A stretch of DNA of 64,000 bases from Anaerolineaceae bacterium (GCA_026708325.1 JAPOVC010000026.1:1-64000), one strand, 5' to 3'. Positions 41,755-50,711 are shown, numbered from the stretch's first letter. Notes: generated by a model not told the origin, from the sequence alone. Translations and numbers: made by a program.

Positions 41755-42666
41755 ATGACTCGGCATGGCCTCCGTGTCAACCCCCGCCTGCAACTGACAT
41801 TGCGAATCGTTCTCGCCCAACCGGGCTCCGCTGCGCGCCTGGCGCGCCGGCTCACCCTGTTCGCGATTTTGTCCCTTGTCCTCGTCCTCCCTGCCAGCCG
41901 GACTCTGGCCCAGGCCCCTTTGCTCGTCTATGCAGCAGCCTCCCTGTCCGACGTATTCCTTGCGCTTGAGGCTGAGTTTGAGCGGCAACACCCCGAGATC
42001 GACCTGGTCCTGAACCTCGCCTCCTCCTCCACGCTGGCCAGTCAGTTGCTGCTGGGAGCCCGGGCTGACGTGGTTGCCAGCGCGGACGAGGCGCAAATTG
42101 CCCGCTTGCGGGAGGCCGGGCTGATCGGCGACTCGCAAATCTTTGCCCGCAATCGCCTTGCGCTGGTGGTGCCCTCTGACAATCCGGCCGGCCTCCGGAC
42201 GGCTGCGGACCTTGCCAGACCGGGCCTGCGACTGGTGTTGGCCTCTCCCGGCGTCCCGGTTCGCGGCTATTCGGACCAGGTACTGGAGCAACTGGAGAGT
42301 CAGCAGCACGTTGAAATGGAAGACATCCTTGCCAACGTTGTGTCGGAAGAGAGCAATGTACGCCAGGTGTTGTTCCGTATCGCTTACGGCAGTGCAGACG
42401 CCGGCTTTGTTTATCGCAGTGACGTCACGCCCGAACTGTCAGACAAGGTCGCCGTCATTCCGCTCGCCAATGAAGTCAACGTATACGCCACCTATCCGGT
42501 AGCTGTAACGGCCAACAGCGACAATGCGCAGTTGGCCCGCGCGTTCATCGCCCTGCTGCTTTCACCCGCGGGCCAGCGAAGCCTGCAGGACCACAGTTTC
42601 ATCCCCGCGATTCCGGAGGCACCGGTCTGGCACGGGTCTCCCTACTGTCAGGCAGCCCCGGCATGA
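41755..42666 (+). CDS. modA: molybdate ABC transporter substrate-binding protein
   Basis: This 303-residue exported protein has a long signal region with LTLFAILSLVLVLPASRTLAQ, then APLLVYAAASLSDVFLALEAEFERQHPEIDLVLNLASSSTLASQLLLGARADVVASAD. This is the ModA start: A-A-S-L at the first Ser ligand, S-S-S-T-L, and A-D-V-V-A-S-A. The second lobe has VVSEESNVRQVLFRIAYGSADAGFVYRSD, another ModA hallmark. It begins only 15 bases after the tRNA-Asp gene. The first 30 residues are unusually long for a signal peptide, so the true start may be an internal Met-less codon near residue 20. It overlaps modB by four bases. Confidence 0.9.
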   Translation: MTRHGLRVNPRLQLTLRIVLAQPGSAARLARRLTLFAILSLVLVLPASRTLAQAPLLVYAAASLSDVFLALEAEFERQHPEIDLVLNLASSSTLASQLLLGARADVVASADEAQIARLREAGLIGDSQIFARNRLALVVPSDNPAGLRTAADLARPGLRLVLASPGVPVRGYSDQVLEQLESQQHVEMEDILANVVSEESNVRQVLFRIAYGSADAGFVYRSDVTPELSDKVAVIPLANEVNVYATYPVAVTANSDNAQLARAFIALLLSPAGQRSLQDHSFIPAIPEAPVWHGSPYCQAAPA

Positions 42667-43454
42667 AGCGCGTGACGGCGGCCACCCTTGTGCTGGTTGC
42701 AACGGCGGGGGCCGGCTTCTTGCTGCTGCCCGTACTGGTGCTGCTGGAAGAGGGCCTGGGAACTCCCCGGCCTGGCGGCCCGGGCGATCCGGCCCTGCCC
42801 CAGGCGCTGGCGCTCAGCCTTGTCACCACTTGCATCAGCATGCTGCTGGTGCTGGCATTTGGCACGCCCCTCGCCTGGGTCCTGGCTCGCTGGCGCTTTC
42901 CGCTTCGCCGCCTGTTGTCCGTTTTGCTGCAACTGCCGCTGGTCTTGCCCCCCGCGGTTGCTGGTCTGGCCTTGCTGCTTGCGCTGGGACGACGTGGAGC
43001 CCTCGGCAACGTACTGGCGTCGCTCAACGTTGAAATCGCCTTCACGGCGAGCGCAGTGGTGCTGACTCAGGTTTTCGTCGCAGCCCCATTTTTTTTGCGC
43101 GCCGCCCAGGCCGGGTTTGCCAATGTACCTGCCGACATCGAGGCGGCAGCCCGCGTGGATGGCGCCACCGGGCTGGCCCTCTTTCTAAACGTCTCATTGC
43201 CCCTTTCCCTGCGGGCGCTTGGCGCCGGATTGACGTTGGCGTGGGCCCGCGCCCTGGGTGAATTTGGCGCCACCATTCTGTTCGCGGGCAATTTGCAGGG
43301 GCGCACGCAGACCATGCCCCTGCTGGTCTACAATGCGCTGGAGCGCAATCTGGACACGGCCATCCAGACCGGCCTGATTCTGGTTTTTCTGGCATTGGGC
43401 GTCCTGTTGCTGGCCAATCTTCTGCGCGCGCCCGATTCCTATGGCTACCTTTGA
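42663..43454 (+). CDS. modB: molybdate ABC transporter permease
   Basis: This 263-residue permease has five to six helices. LALSLVTTCISMLLVLAFGTPLAWVLARWRFPLRRLLSVLLQLPLVLPPAVAGLALLLALGRRG is the diagnostic ModB stretch (P-L-V-L-P-P-x-V-x-G). The EAA loop is VPADIEAAARVDGATGLALFLNVSLPLSLRALGAG, followed by LGEFGATILFAGNLQGRTQTMPLLVYNALE. It is coupled to modA through ATGA at 42663. The expected ATPase gene modC is not next: DinG-type helicase starts 58 bases on, so the ATPase must come from elsewhere or be shared. Confidence 0.9.
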   Translation: MKRVTAATLVLVATAGAGFLLLPVLVLLEEGLGTPRPGGPGDPALPQALALSLVTTCISMLLVLAFGTPLAWVLARWRFPLRRLLSVLLQLPLVLPPAVAGLALLLALGRRGALGNVLASLNVEIAFTASAVVLTQVFVAAPFFLRAAQAGFANVPADIEAAARVDGATGLALFLNVSLPLSLRALGAGLTLAWARALGEFGATILFAGNLQGRTQTMPLLVYNALERNLDTAIQTGLILVFLALGVLLLANLLRAPDSYGYL

Positions 43455-43512
43455 TTGCAGGGACCATTTACCTTGACTTCATTTCGCGGACCTGCGAAAC
43501 CGGAACAATCGC

Positions 43513-46311
43513 ATGCACATTGAACTCGTGGCCCTGGACCTGGAAACAACCGGTCTTGATCCTCAGCGGGACTCTATCATTGAGATTGGCGCCGTGCGCA
43601 TGCGTGACGGCCAGGTGATTGACGAGTATTCGCAACTCGTGAACCCTGGCGTGTCTCTGCCCCGGGAGATTACGGACATCACCGGTATCCGACCGGAGCA
43701 GCTGGTCGGGCAACCCTCCATTGAGGAGGTGTTGCCGGAGGTCCTTCGCTTCGTCGCCAATGCGCCAGTCATAGGTCACAACGTCAACTTCGACATGGAC
43801 TTCCTCGCCAGGCAGGGCGTCCTGCGGGGCAACTTGCGCCTGGATACTGTGGAACTGGCGGCAGTACTCTTGCCCAGGGCCTCGCGCTATTCGCTCGGCA
43901 ACCTGGCTGCTGAAACAGGCATAGAGTTGCGGCAGGCCCATCGCGCCCTTGATGACGCGCGGGCGACCGCCGGCCTGTACTGGAATCTCTGGCGGAAAGC
44001 GCTGCAACTTCCGGTAGCCACACTTAATGAAATTGTCAGCGCGGCCAGTGGGCTGGGCTGGAGCGCGGAACCCGTTTTCCGGGCGGCCCTGGAAGCCCAG
44101 GGCTTGCTGACTTCGCCAGGGGCAACCAAGGCGGCGCATGGCAGTACCCTTTTCCCGCCTCTCCAGGACAGCACGCCCCTGCCACCCCCGGAAGACGTAC
44201 CAGTTCCCCTTGACAGCCAGGAAATCCGGCAGGCACTTTGCGACGGCGGAGCGCTCGCAAGGCGGCTAAACGGCTTTGGCGAGCGCCCCCAGCAAATCGA
44301 GATGGCACAGGAAGTCACCCGGGCCTTCAACCTGGGTGAGCACCTGATGATCGAGGCCGGAACGGGCGTAGGCAAGTCACTGGCCTATTTGTTGCCCGCC
44401 GCCCGTTGGTCCCAGGTGAACTCGCGGCGCGTCATCATTTCGACCAACACCATCAACCTGCAGGAGCAATTGTTGAACAAGGACTTGCCGCTCATGCAGG
44501 AGGCCTTGTCGGAGCCCCTCGAATCGGCGCTGCTTAAGGGACGCAGCAACTATCTTTGCCCGCGCCGTTTGTCTGCGCTGCGTCGTCGCAAGCCGGTGAA
44601 CGAGGACGAGTTACGGGTGTTGTGCAAGTTGCTCGTATGGCTGCTGGAAAACAACAGTGGTGACAGAAGCGACATTTCACTGCGCGGCCCGGGAGAACGC
44701 CATGTCTGGTCGCGCCTGAGTGCCGAAGACCTCTTGTGCAGTCTTGACCGTTGCCGCAGTGAAATGAAGGGCACTTGCCCGTTTTTCAAGGCGCGCAGGG
44801 CCGCCGAAAGCGCCCACCTGGTGGTGGTCAATCATGCCCTGTTACTGGCAGATGCCGCCAGCGATCATCACGTTCTGCCGCACTACACCTCCCTGATTCT
44901 GGACGAGGCCCAACATCTGGAGGAGGCAGTTTCGCAGGCCTTTGCCTTTCAACTCGATGAACGCACACTGCGCCTCCAGCTGGCGGAACTGGGTTCGGCC
45001 AACAGCGGCGCATTGGGGGAATTGTTGCGCGCTTCGCGGGGATTGGTCGCTCCAACTGTAGGGCAGCGCCTGGGGGAGGTCATCGATACCATTGGCGAGG
45101 CCGCCTCGCTGCTGCTGCAGCATGCCGGCAGGTTCTTCGCTGCCTGCCGAAGTTTCGCGGACGACGTCGGCCCTGCCCGCAGCAGCTACACCACCCGCCT
45201 GCGCATAGTGCCTCAAATGCGCGAATACAACAGTTTTGATCCGGTCGTCGAACAGTACGAGACCCTGTCAGGTTTTTTCTTCGGCATAAGCGACGCACTG
45301 CGCCGATTGACCGGGCAACTGGGACCTGTGGCTACGGGCGTCGACGGAGACCTGCTCGACAGCCTGAATGCGGTAGAAAACATCAGCAACTGGTTCGTCA
45401 TGACGCGACAGCAACTGGAAGCGTTTGTAGAGAGGCCGGAGGAAAACAGGGTTTACTGGCTGGAAATCGCGGCAGATCGTGGCAAATCGGTCACCATGCA
45501 CGCAACGCCACTGCATGTGGGGCCACTGGTGGAAGAACATCTCTGGGAATCTCTGGAAACCATCGTGCTGACCAGCGCCACGCTGCGAAGTGCCGGCAAT
45601 TTCAACTACCTGCGTGAACGGCTCAATGGCAACAACCTCCGGGCCGTCGAGGTCGGCTCTCCCTTTGATTACCGCGCTTCCACCCTGCTCTACATCCCCT
45701 CGGACATGCCGGAACCGGCACAAAGGGAGCGCTATCAGGCGGCGGTTGAGCGGGGCCTGGTGGAACTGGCAGCGGCGTTAGACGGAGGATTGCTGGCGCT
45801 CTTCACCAGTTACAGCCAGCTCCGTCAAACCGCGCAGGAGATCACGCCGCGCCTGGCTCTGGGCGGAATCGAGGTGCTTTCCCAAAGCGGAGGCAGCAGC
45901 CGCAGCGCCTTGCTCCAGGCCTTTCGCGAAAGAGAGAAGGCGGTACTGCTTGGCACCCGCAGCTTTTGGGAAGGCGTTGATATTCCTGGCGACGACCTGC
46001 GCGCCCTGGTCATCGTGCGACTGCCCTTTTCCGTGCCCTCGGACCCGATCTTTGCCGCCCGCTCCGAGACTTTCGTCGATCCCTTCAACGACTATGCCGT
46101 CCCGGACGCCATCCTGCGCTTCCGGCAAGGTTTCGGCCGCCTGATTCGAAGTCATGAAGACAGGGGCGTCGTCGCCGTCTTCGATCGCCGCGTTCTCAGC
46201 AAACGCTACGGCCAGCACTTCCTCAATGATTTGCCTGAATGCACCAGGGTTACGGCCCCGCTCGCCACCCTGCCGCAGGAAGCCCGTCGCTGGCTGTCAG
46301 TCGGGAAATGA
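43513..46311 (+). CDS. dinG: DinG-type helicase with fused N-terminal exonuclease and iron-sulfur motif
   Basis: This is a 932-residue DNA helicase. Residues 1-160 are a DEDDh exonuclease: LDLETTGLD (D9, E11), GHNVNFDMDFL, and HRALDDARA. The helicase follows, with Walker A EAGTGVGKS near 281, DEAQH near 463 and the C-terminal motif 'LLGTRSFWEGVDIPGDDLR' near 815. Four cysteines C349, C409, C414 and C422 (spacing x4 then x7 for the last three) match the XPD/DinG 4Fe-4S cluster. E. coli DinG has the cluster but no exonuclease; some Firmicutes DinG proteins have the exonuclease but no cluster. This one has both, so it should couple unwinding to single-strand degradation in repair or R-loop removal. 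It has only a weak ribosome-binding site. Confidence 0.9.
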   Translation: MHIELVALDLETTGLDPQRDSIIEIGAVRMRDGQVIDEYSQLVNPGVSLPREITDITGIRPEQLVGQPSIEEVLPEVLRFVANAPVIGHNVNFDMDFLARQGVLRGNLRLDTVELAAVLLPRASRYSLGNLAAETGIELRQAHRALDDARATAGLYWNLWRKALQLPVATLNEIVSAASGLGWSAEPVFRAALEAQGLLTSPGATKAAHGSTLFPPLQDSTPLPPPEDVPVPLDSQEIRQALCDGGALARRLNGFGERPQQIEMAQEVTRAFNLGEHLMIEAGTGVGKSLAYLLPAARWSQVNSRRVIISTNTINLQEQLLNKDLPLMQEALSEPLESALLKGRSNYLCPRRLSALRRRKPVNEDELRVLCKLLVWLLENNSGDRSDISLRGPGERHVWSRLSAEDLLCSLDRCRSEMKGTCPFFKARRAAESAHLVVVNHALLLADAASDHHVLPHYTSLILDEAQHLEEAVSQAFAFQLDERTLRLQLAELGSANSGALGELLRASRGLVAPTVGQRLGEVIDTIGEAASLLLQHAGRFFAACRSFADDVGPARSSYTTRLRIVPQMREYNSFDPVVEQYETLSGFFFGISDALRRLTGQLGPVATGVDGDLLDSLNAVENISNWFVMTRQQLEAFVERPEENRVYWLEIAADRGKSVTMHATPLHVGPLVEEHLWESLETIVLTSATLRSAGNFNYLRERLNGNNLRAVEVGSPFDYRASTLLYIPSDMPEPAQRERYQAAVERGLVELAAALDGGLLALFTSYSQLRQTAQEITPRLALGGIEVLSQSGGSSRSALLQAFREREKAVLLGTRSFWEGVDIPGDDLRALVIVRLPFSVPSDPIFAARSETFVDPFNDYAVPDAILRFRQGFGRLIRSHEDRGVVAVFDRRVLSKRYGQHFLNDLPECTRVTAPLATLPQEARRWLSVGK

Positions 46312-46365
46312 CTGGCGCGCACCCCATTATCAGGTCATACTGTTTGCAAACAGGCGGAGACAGGC

Positions 46366-46734
46366 ATGCGCACACCGGCCGGCAAGGAATGCCGCCACTA
46401 TTTTCAGGACTTTCACCGCGGACGGAATGTTCAGCAGTGTCGCCTGGTCCTTAACAATCCGGCGTCCCGGGCCTGGAAGGCGGCGGACTGCGAGCGCTGT
46501 GAAGTGCCGGACATTCTGAACGCCAACGCCAACCCGGACCTGCGCCTTGAGTTGGCCATCAACAGCTCCCTGCTGGGTTTGCGGCGTGAGTTGAAGTTGC
46601 GTGCCTGGTGTCGGGAAGAAGAGATTCCCGTCGCCGAGGCCTACACCGGTTGTGTTTCCAGTGACGTTGATCGCAGGCTGGACGTGTTCCGCGAAGCGTT
46701 GGATGCGCCCCCTGGCGATGGATCGGAGACCTGA
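46366..46734 (+). CDS. small cysteine-rich protein of unknown function
   Basis: This 122-residue soluble protein has no signal peptide or membrane segment. Five conserved-looking cysteines are spread in GKECRHYFQDFHRGRNVQQCR, AADCERCEVP, RAWC and TGC, including a C-x-x-C pair (residues 42-45), suggesting metal binding (zinc or iron-sulfur). DILNANANPDLRLE and the preceding W-K segment look like a conserved core; similar small proteins are remembered from Chloroflexota genomes, but that is recollection, not a search. It has GGAG seven bases upstream and sits between dinG and a prenyl synthase gene. Function is unknown. Confidence 0.7.
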   Translation: MRTPAGKECRHYFQDFHRGRNVQQCRLVLNNPASRAWKAADCERCEVPDILNANANPDLRLELAINSSLLGLRRELKLRAWCREEEIPVAEAYTGCVSSDVDRRLDVFREALDAPPGDGSET

Positions 46735-46815
46735 CACAACATCGGAGCGAACTCCTTTCTTGCAGCGGCAGAATGCAATTGTGGGCACTGGTCTGTGACA
46801 TCGGACGAACAGAAC

Positions 46816-47742
46816 ATGAGGATCAACACAGCGCAGGGCCTTGAAGCTGTTGAACAGGCGATGTTGCAGGCAATCAACAGCGATGTCAGCGTTTTGCGCG
46901 ATGCGAGCAGCCACATTCTGCAGGCCGGCGGCAAACGCATTCGACCTCGTTTGCTGCTGCTCTCCTGGGAAGCGACAGGTGGCGGCGATCTGGCGCGTGT
47001 GATTCCGGTGGCGGCAGCAGTGGAGCTCGTCCACACCGCCAGCGTCGTGCATGACGATATCAATGATCATGGCGTCATGCGACGGGGCCGCCCTTCGGTC
47101 AATTCCATTTGGGGACGGACCTTTGCCCTGCTCACCGGAGACTTTCTCTTTACCTGCGTCTACTCCCTGATGGCGCCCTATGAGGATTTGAACATCATTT
47201 TGTCGGACGCGACCACGGCCTTGGTCGAGGGCGAAACGCTGCAGGCCGCGGCTGTGCGCAACGGAGATTTCACGCGCAAGTCCTACATGCAGATTATCGG
47301 ACGCAAGACCGCCGCGCTGTTCGGCGCAAGCGCCCGCCTGGGTGCTGAACTGGCGGAGGCACGGGGCGAACAGGTCGAGGCTCTGGCGCGCTTCGGCTTC
47401 AACATTGGCCTTGCCTTTCAGATCACCGATGACATTCTCGATCTCACCGCCGACGATGACCAGCTGGGCAAGACGGCAGGTCTTGACCTCGCCCAGGGCA
47501 AGGGAGTCGCAGCGGTGGAGGCCACGGCCACGAACAACCGGTCAGAACATCAATCGACAGACCAGGACCCGCTCGCCGAACTTCGCCAGCGTCTGCTGGA
47601 AGGCGATACCCTGGAGGAGGCCCGTTCCCAGGCGAAGTCACTGGTTGATTTGGCCATCGGGGAACTCGACGTTTTGCCGTCGTCGGCAGCACGGGACGAA
47701 CTGGCTGACCTCGCGCGCGCCACCGTTGAACGACAGTCCTGA
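46816..47742 (+). CDS. polyprenyl synthetase (isoprenyl diphosphate synthase)
   Basis: This 308-residue soluble enzyme has ILQAGGKRIRPRLLLLS near 34-50 and the first Asp-rich motif VVHDDINDHGVMRRGRPSVN (DDIND at 80-84). EGETLQAA follows near 139 and the second Asp-rich motif is FQITDDILDL (205-209). It condenses isopentenyl diphosphate with an allylic primer to make quinone side chains or carotenoid precursors. DDxxD spacing (two residues between) fits trans-prenyl chains of moderate to long length; product length cannot be read. The C-terminus is divergent. The start is uncertain: ATG at 46816 was preferred over a GTG at 46795; neither has a ribosome-binding site. Confidence 0.88.
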   Translation: MRINTAQGLEAVEQAMLQAINSDVSVLRDASSHILQAGGKRIRPRLLLLSWEATGGGDLARVIPVAAAVELVHTASVVHDDINDHGVMRRGRPSVNSIWGRTFALLTGDFLFTCVYSLMAPYEDLNIILSDATTALVEGETLQAAAVRNGDFTRKSYMQIIGRKTAALFGASARLGAELAEARGEQVEALARFGFNIGLAFQITDDILDLTADDDQLGKTAGLDLAQGKGVAAVEATATNNRSEHQSTDQDPLAELRQRLLEGDTLEEARSQAKSLVDLAIGELDVLPSSAARDELADLARATVERQS

Positions 47743-47790
47743 GCGGCGCCTGCATCCGGCGCTTACGTTGACGACTTTCGCAAGCAGACC

Positions 47791-49407
47791 ATGATACGAA
47801 TCGCAGGTGTCGCCCAAATGCGGCGTATCGAGGCTGCCGCCGACGCGTCCGGCCTGAGTTACGCACAAATGATGGAAAATGCCGGGCAGGCGCTCGCCGC
47901 GCGCGCCAGGGCGCTCCTGTCTGAAACTCAGGGCGACCATGTCCTGCTGCTGATCGGCAGCGGCAACAACGGCGGGGACGGGCTCGTGGCGGCGCGAAGT
48001 CTGGCCGAAAACAGCGGCATGCGCGTCAGTTGTTATTTGCTGCGGGGACGTGACGGCGACCCCCTGCTCTCTTCCGCCCGCGACGCAGGCGCATCCGTTG
48101 TGCTCGCCACGGAGGATCCGCTACGAGCCGGACTGCGGTCTCTTTGCGCAGAAGCCGACCTCGTGGTCGATGCCCTGTTGGGAATCGGCCTGCGCCTGCC
48201 CCTGCGGAAAGACGTGGCCAGCCTGCTGGATGCTGTGCGCGAGGTCATTGCGTCGCGTCGACGCTGGCAACAGGATTCTCCACGCTTTCCGGCGATGCCA
48301 GCGCCACGCGAACCACAGGCTGCGCCGCTGGTGCTTGCCGTGGACTGCCCTTCCGGACTGGATTGTGACAGCGGGGAAATCGCGGGGCAGTCGCTACTCG
48401 CGGATGAGACCCTGACCTTCATTGCCGCCAAACCAGGGCTGCTTCGCCCGCCTGGCGCGCTCTTCTGCGGTCGCCTGTCCTATAGCAACGCCGGCGTCGT
48501 CGCAGACTTTCCTGCCACGCTTCAGGACACACGCGTCCTGGCGGACCCGCAGCTGGTCAGGTCCCTGTTGCCCGCACGCCCGCGCGATGCGCACAAGGGC
48601 AGTTTTGGCAAATTGCTCATCATCGGTGGCTGCGCGAACTACCGCGGCGCCCCTGGCCTCACTGCGCTGGCCGCCCAACGCGTGGGTGCGGGCCTGGTCA
48701 CCGTCAGCGCGCCCGAGGCCGTGATCCATGCGCTGGCCGCGCAACAACCGGGCGTCACCTGGTTGCCGGATTCCTTCGCTGCCCTGCGCGACGCCCTGCC
48801 GGGATACAGCGCGCTGGTGCTTGGGCCGGGCTGGGGAATTTCCGATCGAACGCGGGAATTGCTGGAGCAGTTGCTGACACTGGAGTTGCCGCCGCTGCTG
48901 GTCGATGCCGACGCCCTTAACCTGCTCGCCGCCCGGCAGGACTGGCCCGGTACCCTGCCGCCCGGCACGATCGTGACGCCCCATCCAGGTGAGGTGGCGC
49001 GGCTGGCACAGTTGCCGCTCGACCAGGTGCAGCGGGACCGTTGGCGACTGGGCCCGGAGCTGGCGGAGCGCTGGAAAGTCACGTTGGTGTTCAAGGGGGC
49101 CTACACGCTCATCGCCGCGCCCAATGCGCCCGTCACGGTGATGCCCTATTGCAGCGACGCCCTGGCCCGTGCCGGTAGCGGAGACGTGCTGGCCGGCGCC
49201 ATTGGCGGCCTGCTGGCCCAGGGTTGCCCGCCCCGGTCGGCGGCGGTCGCCGGCAGTTACCTGCAGGGTCTCGCCGGAACGCTTGCGGCGGAACGGGCGG
49301 GCACAAGCCGCAGCCTTCTTGCCACGGACATCGCGGACGGCCTGGCGGCCGCGCTGGAACGCACGGAGCCCGAAAGGTCAGAGTGGGCGGCCCTGGGAAC
49401 TGGTTAG
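47791..49407 (+). CDS. nnr: bifunctional NAD(P)H-hydrate epimerase and ADP-dependent dehydratase
   Basis: This is a 538-residue fusion. The N-terminal epimerase (about 1-230) has GSGNNGGDGLVAAR and AVDCPSGLDCDSG. The dehydratase (about 255-530) has GSFGKLLIIGGCANYRGAPGLTALAAQRVGAGLVTV near 270 and the kinase-like end DALARAGSGDVLAGAIGGLLAQG near 462-484. It repairs hydrated NADH and NADPH (S- and R-forms). An unusual insert of about 15 residues (SRRRWQQDSPRFPAMPAP) lies before AVDCPSG in the epimerase half. It follows the prenyl synthase by 48 bases. Its 3' end overlaps by 30 bases the opposite-strand gene at 49378. Confidence 0.92.
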   Translation: MIRIAGVAQMRRIEAAADASGLSYAQMMENAGQALAARARALLSETQGDHVLLLIGSGNNGGDGLVAARSLAENSGMRVSCYLLRGRDGDPLLSSARDAGASVVLATEDPLRAGLRSLCAEADLVVDALLGIGLRLPLRKDVASLLDAVREVIASRRRWQQDSPRFPAMPAPREPQAAPLVLAVDCPSGLDCDSGEIAGQSLLADETLTFIAAKPGLLRPPGALFCGRLSYSNAGVVADFPATLQDTRVLADPQLVRSLLPARPRDAHKGSFGKLLIIGGCANYRGAPGLTALAAQRVGAGLVTVSAPEAVIHALAAQQPGVTWLPDSFAALRDALPGYSALVLGPGWGISDRTRELLEQLLTLELPPLLVDADALNLLAARQDWPGTLPPGTIVTPHPGEVARLAQLPLDQVQRDRWRLGPELAERWKVTLVFKGAYTLIAAPNAPVTVMPYCSDALARAGSGDVLAGAIGGLLAQGCPPRSAAVAGSYLQGLAGTLAAERAGTSRSLLATDIADGLAAALERTEPERSEWAALGTG

Positions 49408-49647
49408 CAGGTGGGCCAGAACCAGGGCAACGAGGGCGCACAGGCTGGCCGGACCGAGGTGAATTTCACCGATCAGCAAGACATTGAGGTCCAGCGAAAT
49501 CGCCATCAATTGGCCCAGGGCAAACCCTGACCAGGCCGCCAGCATGAACAGGGCCAGGCGCCGTACGTCCCCGCCGACGATGATGTGGAAGACCGCGCCG
49601 TGCAGGGTCGCCAGAATGAATCCAAATGTCAAAACGGGCCCAGGCAC
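49378..49647 (-). CDS. small membrane protein of unknown function
   Basis: This 89-residue protein has three hydrophobic segments: VLTFGFILATLHGAVFHIIVGG (about 4-25), LALFMLAAWSGFALGQLMAIS (31-51) and LGPASLCALVALVLAHLL (64-81). The first has small Gly residues and the second is followed by an acidic loop. Start is GTG with AGGGGG seven bases upstream, and the frame overlaps the end of the epimerase/dehydratase gene tail to tail by 30 bases. Similar short proteins are common in related genomes by recollection, but no function is known. Divergent from the SRPBCC gene. Confidence 0.65.
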   Translation of the reverse strand: MPGPVLTFGFILATLHGAVFHIIVGGDVRRLALFMLAAWSGFALGQLMAISLDLNVLLIGEIHLGPASLCALVALVLAHLLTSSQGRPL

Positions 49648-49703
49648 GCGCCTGCCCCCTGAAATCCTTGTCGGGAGCGGTCAGTGTAGCACAGACCATC
49701 GCA

Positions 49704-49731
49704 TTGAACCGGCCACGGGAGACGCTATACT
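49704..49731 (+). promoter_or_regulatory. sigma-70 promoter for the SRPBCC gene, predicting a leaderless transcript
   Basis: TTGAAC at 49704-49709 and TATACT at 49726-49731 are 16 bases apart. The expected start site lies at about 49738, the A of the ATG itself, and no ribosome-binding site precedes the ATG. A leaderless message is predicted. Confidence 0.5.
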
Positions 49732-49737
49732 GGTTGT

Positions 49738-50688
49738 ATGAACCAACTTGATCAAACCGTGCTCATTGCCGCCGCCCCTGAGGCAGTCTGGTCATTCCTA
49801 AGCGACCTGAACCAGAATCCGTCATGGCAAAGCGATTGCCAAAGCGTGGTTTTCCTCTCCAAGCAGCGCAGCGGCAAGGGCGCCCGTTGGCGTTACCGCG
49901 ATCTTTCGGGAAGGGAATTCGAACTGGAAATCACCGCCTGGTATGACGGTCTGGGATACGAATACCGCTTTATCGACGGCAGCGCGCACGGTCGCCTTCG
50001 CCTGCAGGAAATCGCAGAAGGCACGACGGTGCAATGGACCTTCAGTTATGAACCCCGGGGCCGTCTGGGCGGCATGCGCAACGCCCTTGGCATGAAGCGC
50101 AAACATCGCAAGACCATGGAAGAGAGTTTGCTGGCCTTGCAGACCACTGTGCAGCGAACCGTGGGCGGTGGCGCGTTCTACGAGGCGCGCTCATTGATGC
50201 GCGACGTCATTTCCTATGATGCACGTCTCAACTACCGTCCGCGGCATCCCTCCCGGGCGCGCACTGAGCCCGAACCCCTGTCCGTCCTGCCTCTTGAGGA
50301 ACCGCCCCTGCGGGAAGAAGATACGCGGCCCAATCCAGCCTACGTCGCGGCCAGCGAAAACAGCCCCCTGCCCCGCCAACCCGTTGAAGCTGAACCGGCG
50401 ACATTTCTTGAGGACCTTGAAACGCCGCGCCCCCGGCCGCCGCGACCGGGCCAAATGGAACTCAGCATTTGGGAGGTCTTCGGTCTGGAGCGGCCGGAGC
50501 CGGTTATCTATCAGCCGGAACCGAAACCACCTGTCCGCCCTTCACCGCCCCGCGAGCTACCAACTCTGGCAGCGCGGAGGGCGCCCGAGCCGAGAGCAAA
50601 TGCGGACAGCCTGATCCCCGGTCATCCCGGGTGGCGTCGGCTGCAGCGGCGGCAACGATCAGGAATGCAAGCTTCGCGAGAGCGATAA
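49738..50688 (+). CDS. SRPBCC (START-like) family protein with proline-rich tail
   Basis: This is a 316-residue protein. Residues 1-140 are an SRPBCC fold: LDQTVLIAAAPEAVWSFLSDLNQNPSWQSDCQSVVFL, then RWRYRDLSGREFELEITAWYDG, and GTTVQWTFSYEPRG, ending in a long C-terminal helix. Such domains bind hydrophobic ligands. Residues about 175-316 are low-complexity, rich in Pro, Arg and Glu, with repeats of EPEP and RPRPP, and probably unstructured. It may be a cytoplasmic lipid-handling or polyketide-type protein. Its ATG is at the predicted transcription start, and there is no ribosome-binding site. It lies 23 bases before the tRNA-His gene on the opposite strand. Confidence 0.8.
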   Translation: MNQLDQTVLIAAAPEAVWSFLSDLNQNPSWQSDCQSVVFLSKQRSGKGARWRYRDLSGREFELEITAWYDGLGYEYRFIDGSAHGRLRLQEIAEGTTVQWTFSYEPRGRLGGMRNALGMKRKHRKTMEESLLALQTTVQRTVGGGAFYEARSLMRDVISYDARLNYRPRHPSRARTEPEPLSVLPLEEPPLREEDTRPNPAYVAASENSPLPRQPVEAEPATFLEDLETPRPRPPRPGQMELSIWEVFGLERPEPVIYQPEPKPPVRPSPPRELPTLAARRAPEPRANADSLIPGHPGWRRLQRRQRSGMQASRER

Positions 50689-50711
50689 ACGAAGTCGCTG
50701 AAAATGGTCTG

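Noticed and set aside
41348..41758. Open frame on the plus strand with GATGFEPAISTLT
   Set aside because: It is the antisense of tRNA-Asp and overlaps the MalG-type gene in another frame.
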